The position numbers and the translations under genes are program-made. DNA of 64,000 nucleotides, taken from contig VZSR01000055.1 of the NCBI GenBank assembly GCA_013398615.1, positions 4,201,721 to 4,265,720 of the forward strand, written 5' to 3'. The DNA comes from Brachypodius melanocephalos. Taxonomy: Eukaryota; Chordata; Aves; Passeriformes; Pycnonotidae. The notes under the pieces were generated by a model. The model was not told where the DNA came from, searched no databases, and saw only the letters and a list, made by a program, of their open reading frames with translations. Below are positions 38,961 to 51,086 of the stretch, one piece after another (the stretch's first letter is position 1; every line of letters begins with the position of its first letter).

Positions 38961-39075
38961 AAATCACCATCCCTAGAAGTGCTCAAAAAGAGTGTGAATG
39001 GGTGAACACGGTGGTGTTGGGTTAACAGTTGGATTCAGTGATCTGAAAGGTCTTTCTAATACAAATGATTCTATG
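38961..39075 (+). mobile_element. CR1 LINE 3'-tip fragment
   Basis: Contains 'accatccctagaagtgctca', 'gttgggttaacagttggatt' and a terminal ATTCTATG. Only about 115 bp survive. Confidence 0.85.
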
Positions 39076-40709
39076 CTACAAACCACTTTTCTCCCCCATA
39101 TTTACTCTAGCTCCTTTTTTTTTTTTCACCCCAAATCACTTTGTACTTATTTGGAAAATATTTTAATAATTGAATCCCAGGTTCTTACTGAAATGTAAAC
39201 TCCTTTGGGTACTCTAGTAAATGCTGCCAGTTCTTAATATACAGCAGAGGTCCTAAGACACCCCAAACCCTCAAGAGGCTGCAAAACTATTGTTTAGGGT
39301 ATGTATGATGGACCAAAAAATACATCTTATAATAGCTGTGTTTTAAATTAACTTGGAGTGCACATTTTTTTGTGTTTGTATACTGTGGCTATTTTGGAGT
39401 ACCTAAAGCTTTTAAGAATTTTCACTGCAGTTCTATCTTGTGTACTTTTGCAATGTACTGTGCACTTCAATGGAGCTCAAGCAAAAGATTCCTCACTGGA
39501 TTTTCTCATCATGGTAGATGACAGTCCTTACTTTTTGCTAGACCAAAAATTCCTTGATTCATTTCTCATTGTGGTGTATGACAGTATTGACTTTGTCTGG
39601 GGTTTTTAAAGGAAATAAAACTTTGAGAATTGTAACTCAGATTGTGTGAGACTGCATACAAAATGTAAAACACAGAAGTATCTGTGAGAGATGGAAATTA
39701 TGCCTAGGAATACAAAGAAAAAGAGTAATCCATAAAGTTGAAAACAGGCTGAGATTAAGAAATGCCACATTGCTTGAAATCCCCAAAGGCAAAGACACAG
39801 AAGGCACTTTATAAAAATGGATTATTAAGGTGCTGAGGGTAGACAGTTTCAACTTCCTTTGGGAACAGAACATGGCAAATAAAATGACTGAAGATGGAAC
39901 AAGATGTTTCTCTCAGAAAAACAGTATTTTCTGAGCTCATTTCAGAGAGCCAAGTAATTTTATGCCTCATACACAAGAATCAAGAAATAATGCAAGCTAA
40001 TATTAAAATACGTGATACACGGTATGTACAGTGACATCAGAACTACAAGTTGATGCAGAAGGTGTTAAATGCTCCAAAATAGTGCATCTTACTTTAAAAG
40101 TGAAACTCAAGTGCCCCTGATACTCTGTGACATGCATTAGCTAAGTGAAAAGGAAAAAAAAACACAGGTTCTGAAAGTGTAGCCACTGATGGTTGAACTT
40201 CAGAGAGTAAAAATGCTGCTCTACCCCATGCTCACTGTCCCCAAGGATAACAGACACTATTAATGTTTTCATTTTTCTGATTTAGGTAATCTGATACCAT
40301 ATTACCAGATACTAAAGTCCATACTGGTTCTCACTGAAACCATACAATTTTTGTTCCAATGTGCAAATCAGAAAATTTTTTTTCCTTTTATTTAATAAAA
40401 AAATGTAGCCGTAACATATTCCTCCAGCATAGGAATTTTTTAATACGAAACTTCGTGATGTGTAACAGTTAGAATTAAATTTAAAGTAAGATACTTAGTA
40501 CTCAGAAAAGCAAGAGAAGAACATCATAATGTGTACTCATGTCATTCTTGGATCTGTAATTCCTACTCACAACACAGGCAGCTCCAGTCCCAAGAACAAC
40601 TAAAATCTTTCAGACAAGTCCATATTGCAAGAATATCCACCCAGGTATGAGAGCCATTCATTTCCAGAGCACCAGAAATGCCAAAATCCAGACCAAAAAA
40701 CCAAAGTGG
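39076..40709. other. Non-coding DNA 3' of EPHA6 exon 2 (intron 2)
   Basis: AT-rich sequence containing an imperfect 60-bp tandem duplication (39489-39605). A plus-strand frame of 83 codons across the duplication looks incidental. Confidence 0.55.
39489..39605 (+). repeat. Imperfect tandem duplication, period 60 bp, two copies
   Basis: Core halves 39501-39545 and 39561-39605 align at an exact 60-bp offset (TTTCTCAT, TGGT, ATGACAGT and ACTTT shared). The copies are diverged. Confidence 0.6.
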
Positions 40710-40715
40710 ACTTAC
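40710..40715 (-). promoter_or_regulatory. EPHA6: 5' splice donor of EPHA6 exon 2
   Basis: Read on the minus strand, the exon ends ...AATGGG followed by GTAAGT, a full consensus donor. It marks the start of intron 2, which continues to the low-coordinate end of the window without reaching exon 3. Confidence 0.9.
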
Positions 40716-40780
40716 CCCATTCAAGGGAAATGTTTTCCATCCTAGTTCTCCGAGGGCAGTTGTAGTATCAAGTAACACAA
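40716..40780 (-). CDS. EPHA6: Ephrin type-A receptor 6, exon 2 (start of ligand-binding domain)
   Basis: This is a single internal coding exon of an Eph receptor tyrosine kinase, a plasma-membrane receptor for ephrin-A ligands in axon guidance and cell positioning. Read on the minus strand, a pyrimidine tract and TTTTCAG precede the exon, and a GTAAGT donor follows it. The exon is 65 bp: it starts in phase 1 (a G from exon 1 would complete the first Val codon) and ends on a codon boundary after Gly. It encodes VVLLD, then TTTALGELGWKTFPLNG. Known for the family: Eph exon 2 is about this length, and the LLD...GELGW motif opens the ephrin-binding domain. The TTT run and WKT.PLNG fit EPHA6 as I remember it; EPHA3, EPHA5 and EPHA7 differ there. 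Exon 3 (which would continue with Trp and a large ligand-binding block) and the signal-peptide exon 1 were not found, so both flanking introns run out of the window. The frame is intact. The paralogue assignment comes from memory. Confidence 0.92.
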
Positions 40781-40803
40781 CTGAAAATAGAAAAAGAAAC
40801 GGT
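40781..40803 (-). promoter_or_regulatory. EPHA6: 3' splice acceptor and polypyrimidine tract of EPHA6 exon 2
   Basis: On the minus strand this reads as a nearly uninterrupted pyrimidine tract (TTTCTTTTTCTATTTTCAG) directly before the exon. It ends intron 1, which extends beyond the high-coordinate end of the window. Confidence 0.88.
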
Positions 40804-42350
40804 ATTTGTGGTATTGCTTGGATTAGACACAGCAAAGTATTAAAACAGGAAGGCCTGAACTTGCCATGTTAGCCATGTTCATTTGGGCTTTCATGGCTTA
40901 TATTTCTTACCTAAAAAATGTCTCAAAACTCATAAAAACCCCTAAATCTTTTGCAGAAATCATTGCCAAATCACAGTACACTATGGATATTTAACCATTA
41001 AAAGATGCCTGAGCCAACATGCACATTCCTGCAATCCCTTGCCTGGAAATCTGGAAAGTCTGCAGCATTAAAGCTAATAAAATACCCAGTTTCAAAAGTA
41101 AGACTTTTTTTTTTTTAATGAAACCCAAAAACTTCCCAGAAACAAAGTTATACAATTCACAAATTGAGAACACAAAGAAAAACAACTTCAGTTTCTCTCT
41201 TGGATGGAGTATCAAAGTGTTAATATCTGCTGCACATATTTTGCATCACTTCTGTCATATTCATGTTGGTTTCTTTGATCTATGCTAGGATGTGCATTAT
41301 TGTATATTACAAAATGTTTCTGCATTATTTTAATGTTACATTACATTAACTTTCTTTTTCACTTTCATTCACTAATATTAAACCAAATATCTATAAGCAC
41401 ATGAGACATTTTACCCACAGGTACTACTGCCCTCTGTTGGAATTGTTTCATCCAACCCTCTAACTTCAGAAATCTGAATTAGTATTTAAACACAAAATGA
41501 AGTATTATATAGGGTAGTTTATTTTAATTATTGAGTTGGTATGTTTTGATTGCTGAGTTCCTCCTTATAGCCCATTGATTTCAGTTCTTCTTTGAATGGC
41601 TAAATGATGGAGAAAAATAATTAAGCCATTGATTTGAAACGTGACCCCACTATCCACACATTTGTGGGGTTTATATTGCTGTGTGCCATCTTCCACCTCT
41701 CGTCTGTCCAAATAATCAATGTACAGCTATCTATGATGTGTTTCTATAAAGCAGTACAGCAGCAGCAGAAGCCAGGTCATGTTCTTCTGCCTTGTGGAAA
41801 AGGCACCTTGGCATGGACACTGAACTTGGCAGCTTATTAGGGGGAACCTGACCCACCGTCTTCTCTTTTGTACCACTGACACTTAGAGCTCCTCTATGTT
41901 TGAACAGACAGTGACTTTTAACCTGAAACTGAAGTTTGCTGTCTCAACAACAGACTTACAGGCAAGTAAAAAGCTCAACACAGACCACATAAAAGCTTAA
42001 TGGTTTAAGTGAAGAAATAATGACATTTGAAAACATATTCAGCAAAGGGGATTAGTCTGCTCTCCACCACTTCACTGTATGAAACTTTTTGAATGAGTAT
42101 AAATTACACCATATTTTACAATCCCTATTTTACTTTTAAAAAAAGAATTATTACTCATCTCATTGAGACTATTGCTGTCTTCCACTTGTTAAAAAGCTGT
42201 GATTTACAGCTGTCATAGTATTTTCTATTTGTGTCAGGCTACCACGCTGTTATGGAAGAGTCAAAAAAAGCATCTTCTCACTTGACATTTGACACAGCAG
42301 TTTCCTGTGTAAAACTTTTAAGTTATAACCTACTGGGGATCTGCTACAGC
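40804..42350. other. Non-coding DNA 5' of EPHA6 exon 2 (intron 1)
   Basis: AT-rich sequence with no supported gene. It includes a CTCF-like motif at 41425-41440. There is no CpG-rich or signal-peptide-coding segment that would be exon 1. Confidence 0.55.
41425..41440 (-). promoter_or_regulatory. Candidate CTCF-binding motif
   Basis: On the minus strand this reads CCAACAGAGGGCAGTA, matching the common CTCF core CCASYAGRKGGCRSY at all but one position. It lies about 650 bp upstream of EPHA6 exon 2. A motif of this length can arise by chance; occupancy is unknown. Confidence 0.45.
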
Positions 42351-42490
42351 CAAAAAAAAAAAAAAGAACAAAACAAAACAAAAAAAAACCCCAAAAAACC
42401 CCCAAAACCAAACCAAACAAAAAAACCCACCTCAAACAAACAAACCAAAAAAACCCCCAACAAACAAAAAAAACCCTAAACCCCAACAAA
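42351..42490 (+). repeat. A/C low-complexity tract (140 bp)
   Basis: Almost exclusively A and C, in A-runs separated by C1-C5. On the minus strand, the sense of EPHA6, it is T/G-rich. Open frames across it on both strands (lysine/proline/asparagine-rich or phenylalanine/glycine/tryptophan-rich) are composition artefacts. Confidence 0.9.
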
Positions 42491-45400
42491 TTTGGTTTAC
42501 ATATTTCTTTTTCATAGAGTGGACCAACTTCTCAGTTCATCTTAGGTTTTTGTTTTCTTATTTCCATCTCCCCCACCCTCCTCTCTCCACCCAGAATACA
42601 TGGACTATTTGTTACATACTCTGTTTCCAGCTGAGTTTCAAGTTATATCTTGCTCTTTGTCAAGTGCTATTCCCATGGATTTGCATACAGAAATAATTTT
42701 TTCTATCAGCAGCATTAGGGTTTGAAGTGTCATTTCAATTTTACAATTTTTGTGGTAGCAAGACTACAATTTAATAAACACCATCCAGGTACTCAAAATT
42801 AATACTTCTGTGGAACAAGACCTAAAATACAGAAAGGAAAACTAATTCATTTTTTCACTGGAGCCTGAATTAATTAATTCCTTGCCTGAATTAATGAAGT
42901 GCTACTTGAAGACTCAAAGCTATACATTAAAAAAATTAAAAACTAGAGTAAATTCATCACATGAACGTATATTAAGTTTAGTTTTAGTTGTGCCATGATC
43001 TAATAATATTCCTCATATACACTTACCAAATGATCCCCAATGAGTAACTGAGTTTTGTTAAAATACAATTTTTGGTACATTTGACATACTGAGGCTCTTG
43101 AACACACATATTCTCACCTATAGCTACCAAAGAACTGGAAAACTCAAAGCAATTGGAGAATTCTCCAACTAGAGAATTCAAACCACCAACCAACTACTAA
43201 CCAGAACTAGAATTCTATCACCTTCAGGGTCAGAAATGAAAAACATGAAAATGGAAAGACTGTCTTTCCAACAGCACTTGTATTACAAGACATAAAATAA
43301 TTATCAATCAAAAATGTGCAAATACTGAAAGATCAAGTAAACATTATGTCTATGCCAAAGAAACACAAACTCCAGTGAAGCTGTGGATTCAACAGGACCT
43401 GCTATACAAATGAGGACACAGATAAAGCAATAAAATCCTCACACACTTCAGGGGTTTGGAGATATCTACATGCTAGACTTGAGTGTGGGACAGAGACACC
43501 CAATCTGTCTTTAAATGAGGTAATTAAGAAGCAGCCTATCCCCAGCAGCACAGACCTGGTGGCAGACAGATCTGCACTGCCAAGGAGCTTCCAACTCACA
43601 GCTCTTACGGCAGAAAATTGCTCCAGAGTAAGAGCAACGCCAGCATGGAAACATCTGAATTAGACACAGGAGTGGAGGCTTCCCCTCTGCCTGCAGGACA
43701 AAGTTTCAAAACAACTGGAAGTACACGTGCAAAGAGACTAAAAAAAGATGGTGGGCACTACACCTATGATGCTTGTAATGAGAAAAGTCCCTATAAAGCT
43801 AATGGAAGGATAAAGTCTTATTTATTGACCCTTGTCCCAACATTTACCTATTTATGCTCTTTGTATGCCATAAAAAGCTCCATCCTTCTTAAAAAAAATG
43901 AGAAGTGTCCATTATGGGCAAGCCATTAGCTGCCAGGATAAACAGAAGTGTGTCTGGAACTACTGCAGTGAATATTTTATGGGAAAAGCTCTGAGTACAC
44001 TGGTTGAGACTCAGCAATGTTATTGACATTTGTGACATCCAACCTCCACTTTTAGCAGGCACTTTCCTGAGGTGATGGCTCTAAAACTTGCACAGTGAAT
44101 AAGAGTTTAGGTCTGCCATTACAAAGTCATATCACGATTCAAAATGAACCCAAAGACCCTTTAAAAAAAACCTCTCTGGATAAAAAGAACTCAGATTTAG
44201 CACTTGAACGTCCTTTCTCAAATAACTAAAGATACAAACACTTGCCCAACAATACTACACAGACTTAAACACACATCTGTAAGCCTATTATTTAATTACC
44301 TGCATACTTCATTGTTAGAAGTGTTCAGTTTTGTTTTCCAGCACCTACTTTACTATATATTATATTATTATTACTCATTATGTCATATTGAGCTTCAGTT
44401 TCCTTTTTTCTGGACATTATCTTACACTGCTATTATTAGACTTTACAACTGAAATTAATCTTTTCAGAGGTTTTACCTGGTCCCAAAGAAACTGTTTTAC
44501 CTAAAATTATGAAAAGCAGAGCTCCAAGGACTGACAGGGTGGAATTTTAATTTTCATTCCAAAATACTCTTCTAAAGATGAACTCTGCAATTGTGCCTGC
44601 ACAACCAAAGAAAAAAGCCTTCCAAACATTCATTTCACCTGTTTCTTTTCTTCTTTTTTTTTACACATCTCCAGACAGGGTATGTGTAAATTTACACAGG
44701 ATTTTGGCCAACTTCATGGATTCACAGGGTGATATCGGATCACCCAGTTTGGTCAGCTCCATTTTAGACATTTCACTGTTACCTCAAGAGTGGGTACACC
44801 TAAGATTTGAAAGGAAAGCAGAGCAATACTCAGACATTAATTTCTGAAGACAGCACTAATAAGGCAGGAACATCTCTTCTGTACTGCATAAAGGATACCC
44901 AAAAACCCCCTGAAAGTTTCAGTATCTTCCAGCAAGGCAGGGAGGCATTACAGATGACCCCCAGAAATGGGCAAAACTGGTATCATTTTTGGTCCCTGAC
45001 AACTTTATTATTGACTGCAAAGTTTATAAGGCAAACACACAGAGCTTTTGAAGTCTCTCACTTCCAGCTCTCAAGAGAATTGTTGCTCTCTTCTGAAGTG
45101 TCTGTACTTTCTTTCAGGTTTGTTTTTTTTTTTTTTAAAGAGGATCACATGCAGTATTCTGAAACCATTCCTTTTAACAGTATATATTCAGAGTCCTGGC
45201 TACTTTTACATCCCGTTTATATATCCAGGGTCACATTAGCCTATTTTTTGCTGCAGCATTGCATTCACAGGCTGTTACTACTCTACAAGATCACTGTCCT
45301 GTACAGATTCACTCCTTTTCATCATAATTTTTTTTGTCAGTTTGGGTTACATTTCTGCTTTTGAATGTACAAAGACCCATTTGTTTATATAAAACAAGTT

Positions 45401-48400
45401 TCATTTGCAAGGGCTGACCTTTACTAAGTGAGAAAGTCTCCTCCCTGTCTGCACATCCTCCTTCCTCCTTTACTTACTGCTCTTTTGTCAGGTACTGAGT
45501 TTCTATTTATTTTCATGTTACTAATGAAAAATGTTAGAATACTGAATAGTGTATAACGAATATCTCAAATTCTGTGATTTAACAGTCACTAAAACTACTT
45601 TAAAGCTTCTTAGACCTCAGGGTTTTTTAAACCCATCCAGTAAAAAGAATTTGCAGCTTTTTACTGTCAGAAGACTCTTGTCATATTCTGTTGTAATACA
45701 AAAAATCTTAACATATTACTGCTGTGGCTTGCCTGCCCGAGGAAGACAGAAAGAAGAAGGGGATATGCAATATCCAAGTTACCTTGGCAATTAACGTGCA
45801 ATCAACTGGGAAAAAATATTTAAATGCTTGGTTTTATAACTAGGCCTGTTTTCCATAAACCAAATAAACTGGCATTCATCATACACTTATCAATTGAATC
45901 CTTTTCCATAATTTTCATTATTTTGCATGCAACAGCTACCGGGTTTAGGCAAGATTAATGAGATGCAGTAATAAAGTATGAGGAGCACCTGTCTAGATAG
46001 CAATTCTGCCAGGGAAGTGTACAGGAGCCACAGCAAATCAGAGAGTAAACAAAGTATTGACAATGCTGTTTGCCTGAGATAAGAGGGATTAGAGCCAGCA
46101 AAATAGGGAGAGTAATCCTTCCACTCTCCTCAACATTTCCAAGAGTTTTATGTCAGACTCCAAGAAAATCCTTGCTACCCTACAGCTGTAAAGAAGAGGG
46201 AGAGCTGTGACTAATTGGGAAGCTGGGGAATCTCCACTCCAGGAGGCTTTTAAGACACCTTGAACACTGGCAGGCCTGGTTTCTGCATAATCTCCTGTTG
46301 CCTTGGGGCAGAGCAGGGGAGATAAATGACTTCTCCAAATGTGAGTTTTATAAAAATCTAGTTACCTTGTTAATGGTGCTTCCCTTTTCTTTTCAAACCA
46401 CAACTCTAACACCTACACTTTTCCAGTATTCCTGAATTCCCTGAGTCCCCAAACTCATTAAATTTACCATCAATAACCCAGAGATGTCCTCGGCCAATTC
46501 TTTCAGGACTCTTTCAGGACTATTTACACCAGATGGGGAGTACTTAATATTCTTCATATTATATGAATAAATCTCTAATTTGTGATTTTCCCAATTTTAA
46601 ACACATTGTTTTCTGCCTCTTTCTAAAATAGTTTAATACCATTCACACAAACATTTTTATTCTTAATACAATAGAGAAATTCCCATTATCCTGAGCGTTG
46701 TGAGACTTGGGCTTTTACCTAACACACTTACTTTTTATTTTCAGTTTTCCACACTACCTATTTCCTAACATGTGCTAATGTCCACATGTAACCTCTCTTT
46801 TCCATTGATTGTGAGAAATGTTGGTATTTCTAGTTTCTGCTTTCATGTTACCTCCTAGGTTGAGCTGTTATTCAAACCTGGCCTTTTTTTACTGATCAAT
46901 GATTTCCTAACCAAGAACTTTTAAAATGAATTTCCCCTTTCCCCTTTCTTATTCTCGTATCTGCACACTCACACAAACACTTTTAAAAGTCTCTCCTAAT
47001 GAATGAGAACTGGCCGGAATAATTTTTCATGTGCTAAACCCAACATCCCATTCATGACACATTTATCTTGTCAGTGCTAAGAAGTTTGCAACGTTATTAG
47101 ATGGGGTTATATTGGATAAATGCCTGTCTTTATCTTGGTACTGATTTACTCCATTACACGAGGTCTCCAGTGAGCATCTTCAAAACCCAATTTCCCCCCA
47201 GCAGCATTTTTCTTTCCATACATTACATACACATGCTTAAGGACTAATTTCCCCTCTTTTCTCATTTGATTCAGTTATGTGTCTCAGTCTTACTGTTTCC
47301 TACAACTTCCTGGATAGATATAATTTGAAATCCTGTGGCTCTGAGAAAACAACATTAAAACAAGCAATGGTTCCTTTGGAAAAAAAAAAAAAAAAGAAAA
47401 ATAAAAAAGTGCCATCTTTTACATTCAACCTTTTTTCGTAGAACACATTCTTACCTATTTCTTAGAAAGATCATTTTTAAAAATTAAATTAAAATTTATC
47501 ATATTACAGAGCCAATATAATGATCTTTTCCATATTCAAAGAGGCACCTTCTCCCTAGAGAGGGCTGCTGTAACCCTGCTGCTCTATCTCTCTCTGGAAT
47601 GGAAACCAACATTTTCATACCCAGTGACTCAGTTTTACTACAACCTTCTTTCGTACTTTCTTCCATTCTCACTTTAGCATTGCCAACCACTGCAGACCCC
47701 TCAGGTACATCAGTTACACCTGTCTTTCTGAAAGCAGGGTTTAAAACCAGATTAAAAAAAAAAATTGGCAAGCTCTAAGTTAACTTCCGGGTTTAAAGTT
47801 TCCAACCATAAACACATTTTAACAAGAGCATTTTTCCTCCCTTACCAATGCCATTTCACTGCAACAAGCAGTAAAACAAGCAACTGCAATACTTCAAACA
47901 CCTATCAAAATATCTGATAATCAACGACTGTAACTTACAATTTGTAAATACCTAAGAGGGACAGAGTTATTTCCAATAAACACGAATCTTTGCACTCAAA
48001 AGAAGTAACAGTAAAATTGTACGTTCTTTTTCTTTCCATTATTTTAATCCCTACCTATAACTCTGGCAAAGATATCAAAGTGGGGAGAGAAATTCAACAA
48101 CTTATCAGTTAAAGGCATGTAATAACAGTCAATAAAAGCTTCAGTCTTCCCCACTAAGGTGGATTCCAAGTTTTATTTCACAAATACCAAATGAAGCCTT
48201 GGAAATCTACTTGATACATTCAGTGGCACCAAATGCATAGAGAAAATCTGTCAGTGCAGAAACAGGTGACAATCTCTGCACAGAAACATTTCTAGGTTAA
48301 CAATTCCTAATTGCACGTGGCTAGATATTAACTACTAATTCTGCCACCCAGCAGGTTATTTTGCTCTAAGACAGCAGTAAACATTCTGTATTTTGAGTTC

Positions 48401-50828
48401 TCACATAGGCACTTGCTTCTCCCATGTGAGTCTTACTCATCAGCACAAGAAAAAATAAAACTACTGAGGTAAAAAGAAAGCATACTCACATCCAAAATAA
48501 ATGGGCTTATCTCAGAAAAAGATGAGGCCCTAAGTTTTCCTCAGGTAATTGTGGAGTGGAAAATGAGTAGGTAATGTCCTACCTCTCCTAGCCTGTAGCA
48601 GAGCTTTTTCTCTAAGAGCAGAGTCAAAGTGATTTCAAAGCGATTTTGTTGATCAGTACACTTTCAGATGGGAAAGCAAGGCAGGAGAAGGTTGTGAAAT
48701 CCATAGCTCAGCCAGGAGGGATGAACTCCTACGTTTGTAATGCACCAGAGGGGGCTGAGCACTGCAATGTCAGCGCTGCAGGACAGGCAGTGAACACAGA
48801 ACTGAGGAAGTCCTGGCAGGCAGAGGCAGATTGCTCGACTTTAATGAGCTCCTCATAAAGAATGAGATGGGGAAAAAGAGGTTTAGGTACCAGGGAAACA
48901 ATGTGGTCGTACCACTGACTCAGCTTTAAGATACTCCTTTATAGCAGGGACTGCTGTTAAAATGAAGTGAGATAAATTAATGCTGTTCACAGCTCCAGAA
49001 AACACCACCAAAGCTGTATTATTTTTCTATGCTTTTGGTTTCACATGTGTAATACAAAAAGATCAAGAGCTAACCCTGATAAAAACAGGAGTCACAAAAT
49101 AATGGTAGGAGCCCAGCTGCCCTATTTAATAATTTTGATTCTGCCTTGAAAATACTAATTGATATTCAATTCACCATCATGTTCATGTCCACAGTAGATT
49201 ACCGGGCAGCATTTCCTAAATGAACACAAATACCTGACAGTTTTGTCAACCCTGTTTATTAACCTAAGTATATCTTCATTAGGGAAATTAGAAACAACTG
49301 AAATTCAGACAAACAGATTTATCTTTCCTTGCACTGGTAAATGACTTGTGTGCTGAAGCCAATTCTCTTAGTTTGGGACTAATGCTGAATTTAATATTCT
49401 TCACTTTGCTGTTAACCTTTCTTAAACTGCATTCCTACAAGCAGTTTCTTTTATGTCTTTTACTTTAATACCTGTATTGAGTGGTGATAAAATGAACAAA
49501 AAGTTAAGGTCACAACATCCATAAGGAAAAAAAATAAAAAACCCAACATACAAAAGCCTTTGGAAAATGATAACAATACCTATACATAACTGTCAGCCAA
49601 ATTCATCATGAAGTTAGTAACTCCATGGCTACTGCTCCTATACTCCATACTCTTTGGGAATTCTTCTTCAAGGGGGCAGAAACTTCCCACTGGAGATCAT
49701 GGACATAATCAAACCCACCCTAGGCACCCATTTTTCCTTGCTCTGCTCCAATGATGCAGCCTCTCTAACAGTAAAGAATTAAATGGCATTGCAAATGTTT
49801 GGTGCCTTTTCCCAATGCATACCTGGGAAAGCTGATACAGAAATACCTTTCAACTTCATAATTTGTGTCTTTTTAAGTGGAGTGAGAAGTGTGGAATGTT
49901 CCACAGCAGTCCCATTAAAGAAAGAAGTTTTGAAGAGACCAGCTGAAAATGTCACAAACAGGGACTGGGAAGACAGATGGCCACTGCTTACTCAAGCAGT
50001 CACTTAATAACCATAATGAAAAATTAGCAGTTTGGTGACTCCAAGGAACAGAACAGACAAATCTTAGGAGAGGGAAAAAGGCTGAAGCAACTGAAGTTTG
50101 TGCTTGACTGGCAGCATAGCCCCATGAAGAGCTGTTTGAGAATCTCTGGCTCAAGAACCAAGACAAGGGAGCAGTCCAGGATTTTTGGCAGAGCCCTTGA
50201 AGGTGGTGTGTTCAGAGCTGCAGAGATGCTTCAGACAGGCTGAGAGCAAGAATTGGGAGTTTGAATCTACGACATAGGCAAATCAGACATGGGAACCACA
50301 GCCAGGGAAGTTCCAGACTTCTGCAGTGCACAGATCCATCCACTGAAGCCAAAGACTCTTACCACTCTCTCACCATCTTCTATTTCTGCAGCTCAGCCTA
50401 ACTTTTCAACTCCAGGCAGTTAAATCAGTTTACCTACAGCCAGTCCATACTTTTACATGATAAAAAATTAAATGGGAACATCCCTATTTTGCAAGCAGAA
50501 AAGCACCAAAGCAGAAAGCAAAGCAAACATCAGATGGCACATCCTGACTGGTCTGCTTTTCCCAGCCCACAGGAACATTAAGCTCGTCTGTATGATGCGG
50601 TGGAGAGGGTGGGAAAGCAGAGCTTTTTTCAATCCCCTTCTGTTGCACAGCTGTACTCTGAATTGCCACTCAGAATTCATCCACAAGACATACAAATGGG
50701 CTTCCAGAAGTGACAGAACATTTATTATTATCCACTCCAGACCTATGGCAATGCCACACAAACAGGATGAAGTGAGTATTTCCAACTAAAATAAAAAGAC
50801 ATCCTCCCTGACTTCCCTATTGAGCCAG
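42491..50828. other. Long non-coding stretch, inferred EPHA6 intron 1
   Basis: About 8.3 kb of AT-rich sequence with no supported gene. It contains a perfect 16-bp palindrome at 43153-43168 (TTGGAGAATTCTCCAA), a two-copy 11-bp tandem at 46500-46521, and an A run near 47380. The longest open frame of the window (44807-45364 plus, 185 codons) is judged spurious. Confidence 0.55.
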
Positions 50829-50919
50829 TGTCCTGGTTTGGGCTAGGATAGAGGTCATTTTCTTCTTAGCAGCTAGTGCAGTGCTGTGTTTTGAATTTAG
50901 TATGGGAATAACAAAGGTA

Positions 50920-51019
50920 NNNNNNNNNNNNNNNNNNNNNNNNNNNNNNNNNNNNNNNNNNNNNNNNNNNNNNNNNNNNNNNNNNNNNNNNNNNNNNNNN
51001 NNNNNNNNNNNNNNNNNNN
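50920..51019. other. Assembly gap (100 N) inside the LTR
   Basis: Exactly 100 N of unknown true size, about 91 bp into the LTR. Multi-copy sequence is a usual reason for such a break. Confidence 0.99.
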
Positions 51020-51058
51020 AAAAGCTGGGAGGGAGCACAGCCAGGACAAGTGATCCAA

Positions 51059-51086
51059 GGAATATCCCTTGCCAAAGGGATATTCC
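51059..51086. repeat. Perfect inverted repeat within the LTR (12-bp arms, 4-nt loop)
   Basis: Arms GGAATATCCCTT and AAGGGATATTCC separated by GCCA. The right arm is usual LTR sequence; the left arm seems specific to this copy or subfamily. Confidence 0.9.

Noticed and set aside
42465..42485. AAACCCTAAACCCC, reminiscent of an interstitial telomeric repeat
   Set aside because: The vertebrate unit is CCCTAA in tandem; here there is one chance occurrence inside the A/C tract.
42231..42489. Lysine/proline-rich and phenylalanine/glycine-rich frames over the A/C tract
   Set aside because: Produced by low-complexity composition; any A/C-only sequence lacks stop codons on the plus strand.
44807..45364. 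The longest open frame, 185 codons on the plus strand
   Set aside because: No recognisable domain; a phenylalanine run comes from a poly-T tract, the composition is not protein-like, and I see no promoter or splice context. It is likely a chance frame in AT-rich intron.
48751..48766. Second CTCF-like string (CACCAGAGGGGGCTG)
   Set aside because: It mismatches the core GGC spacing, so it is weaker than the site at 41425-41440.
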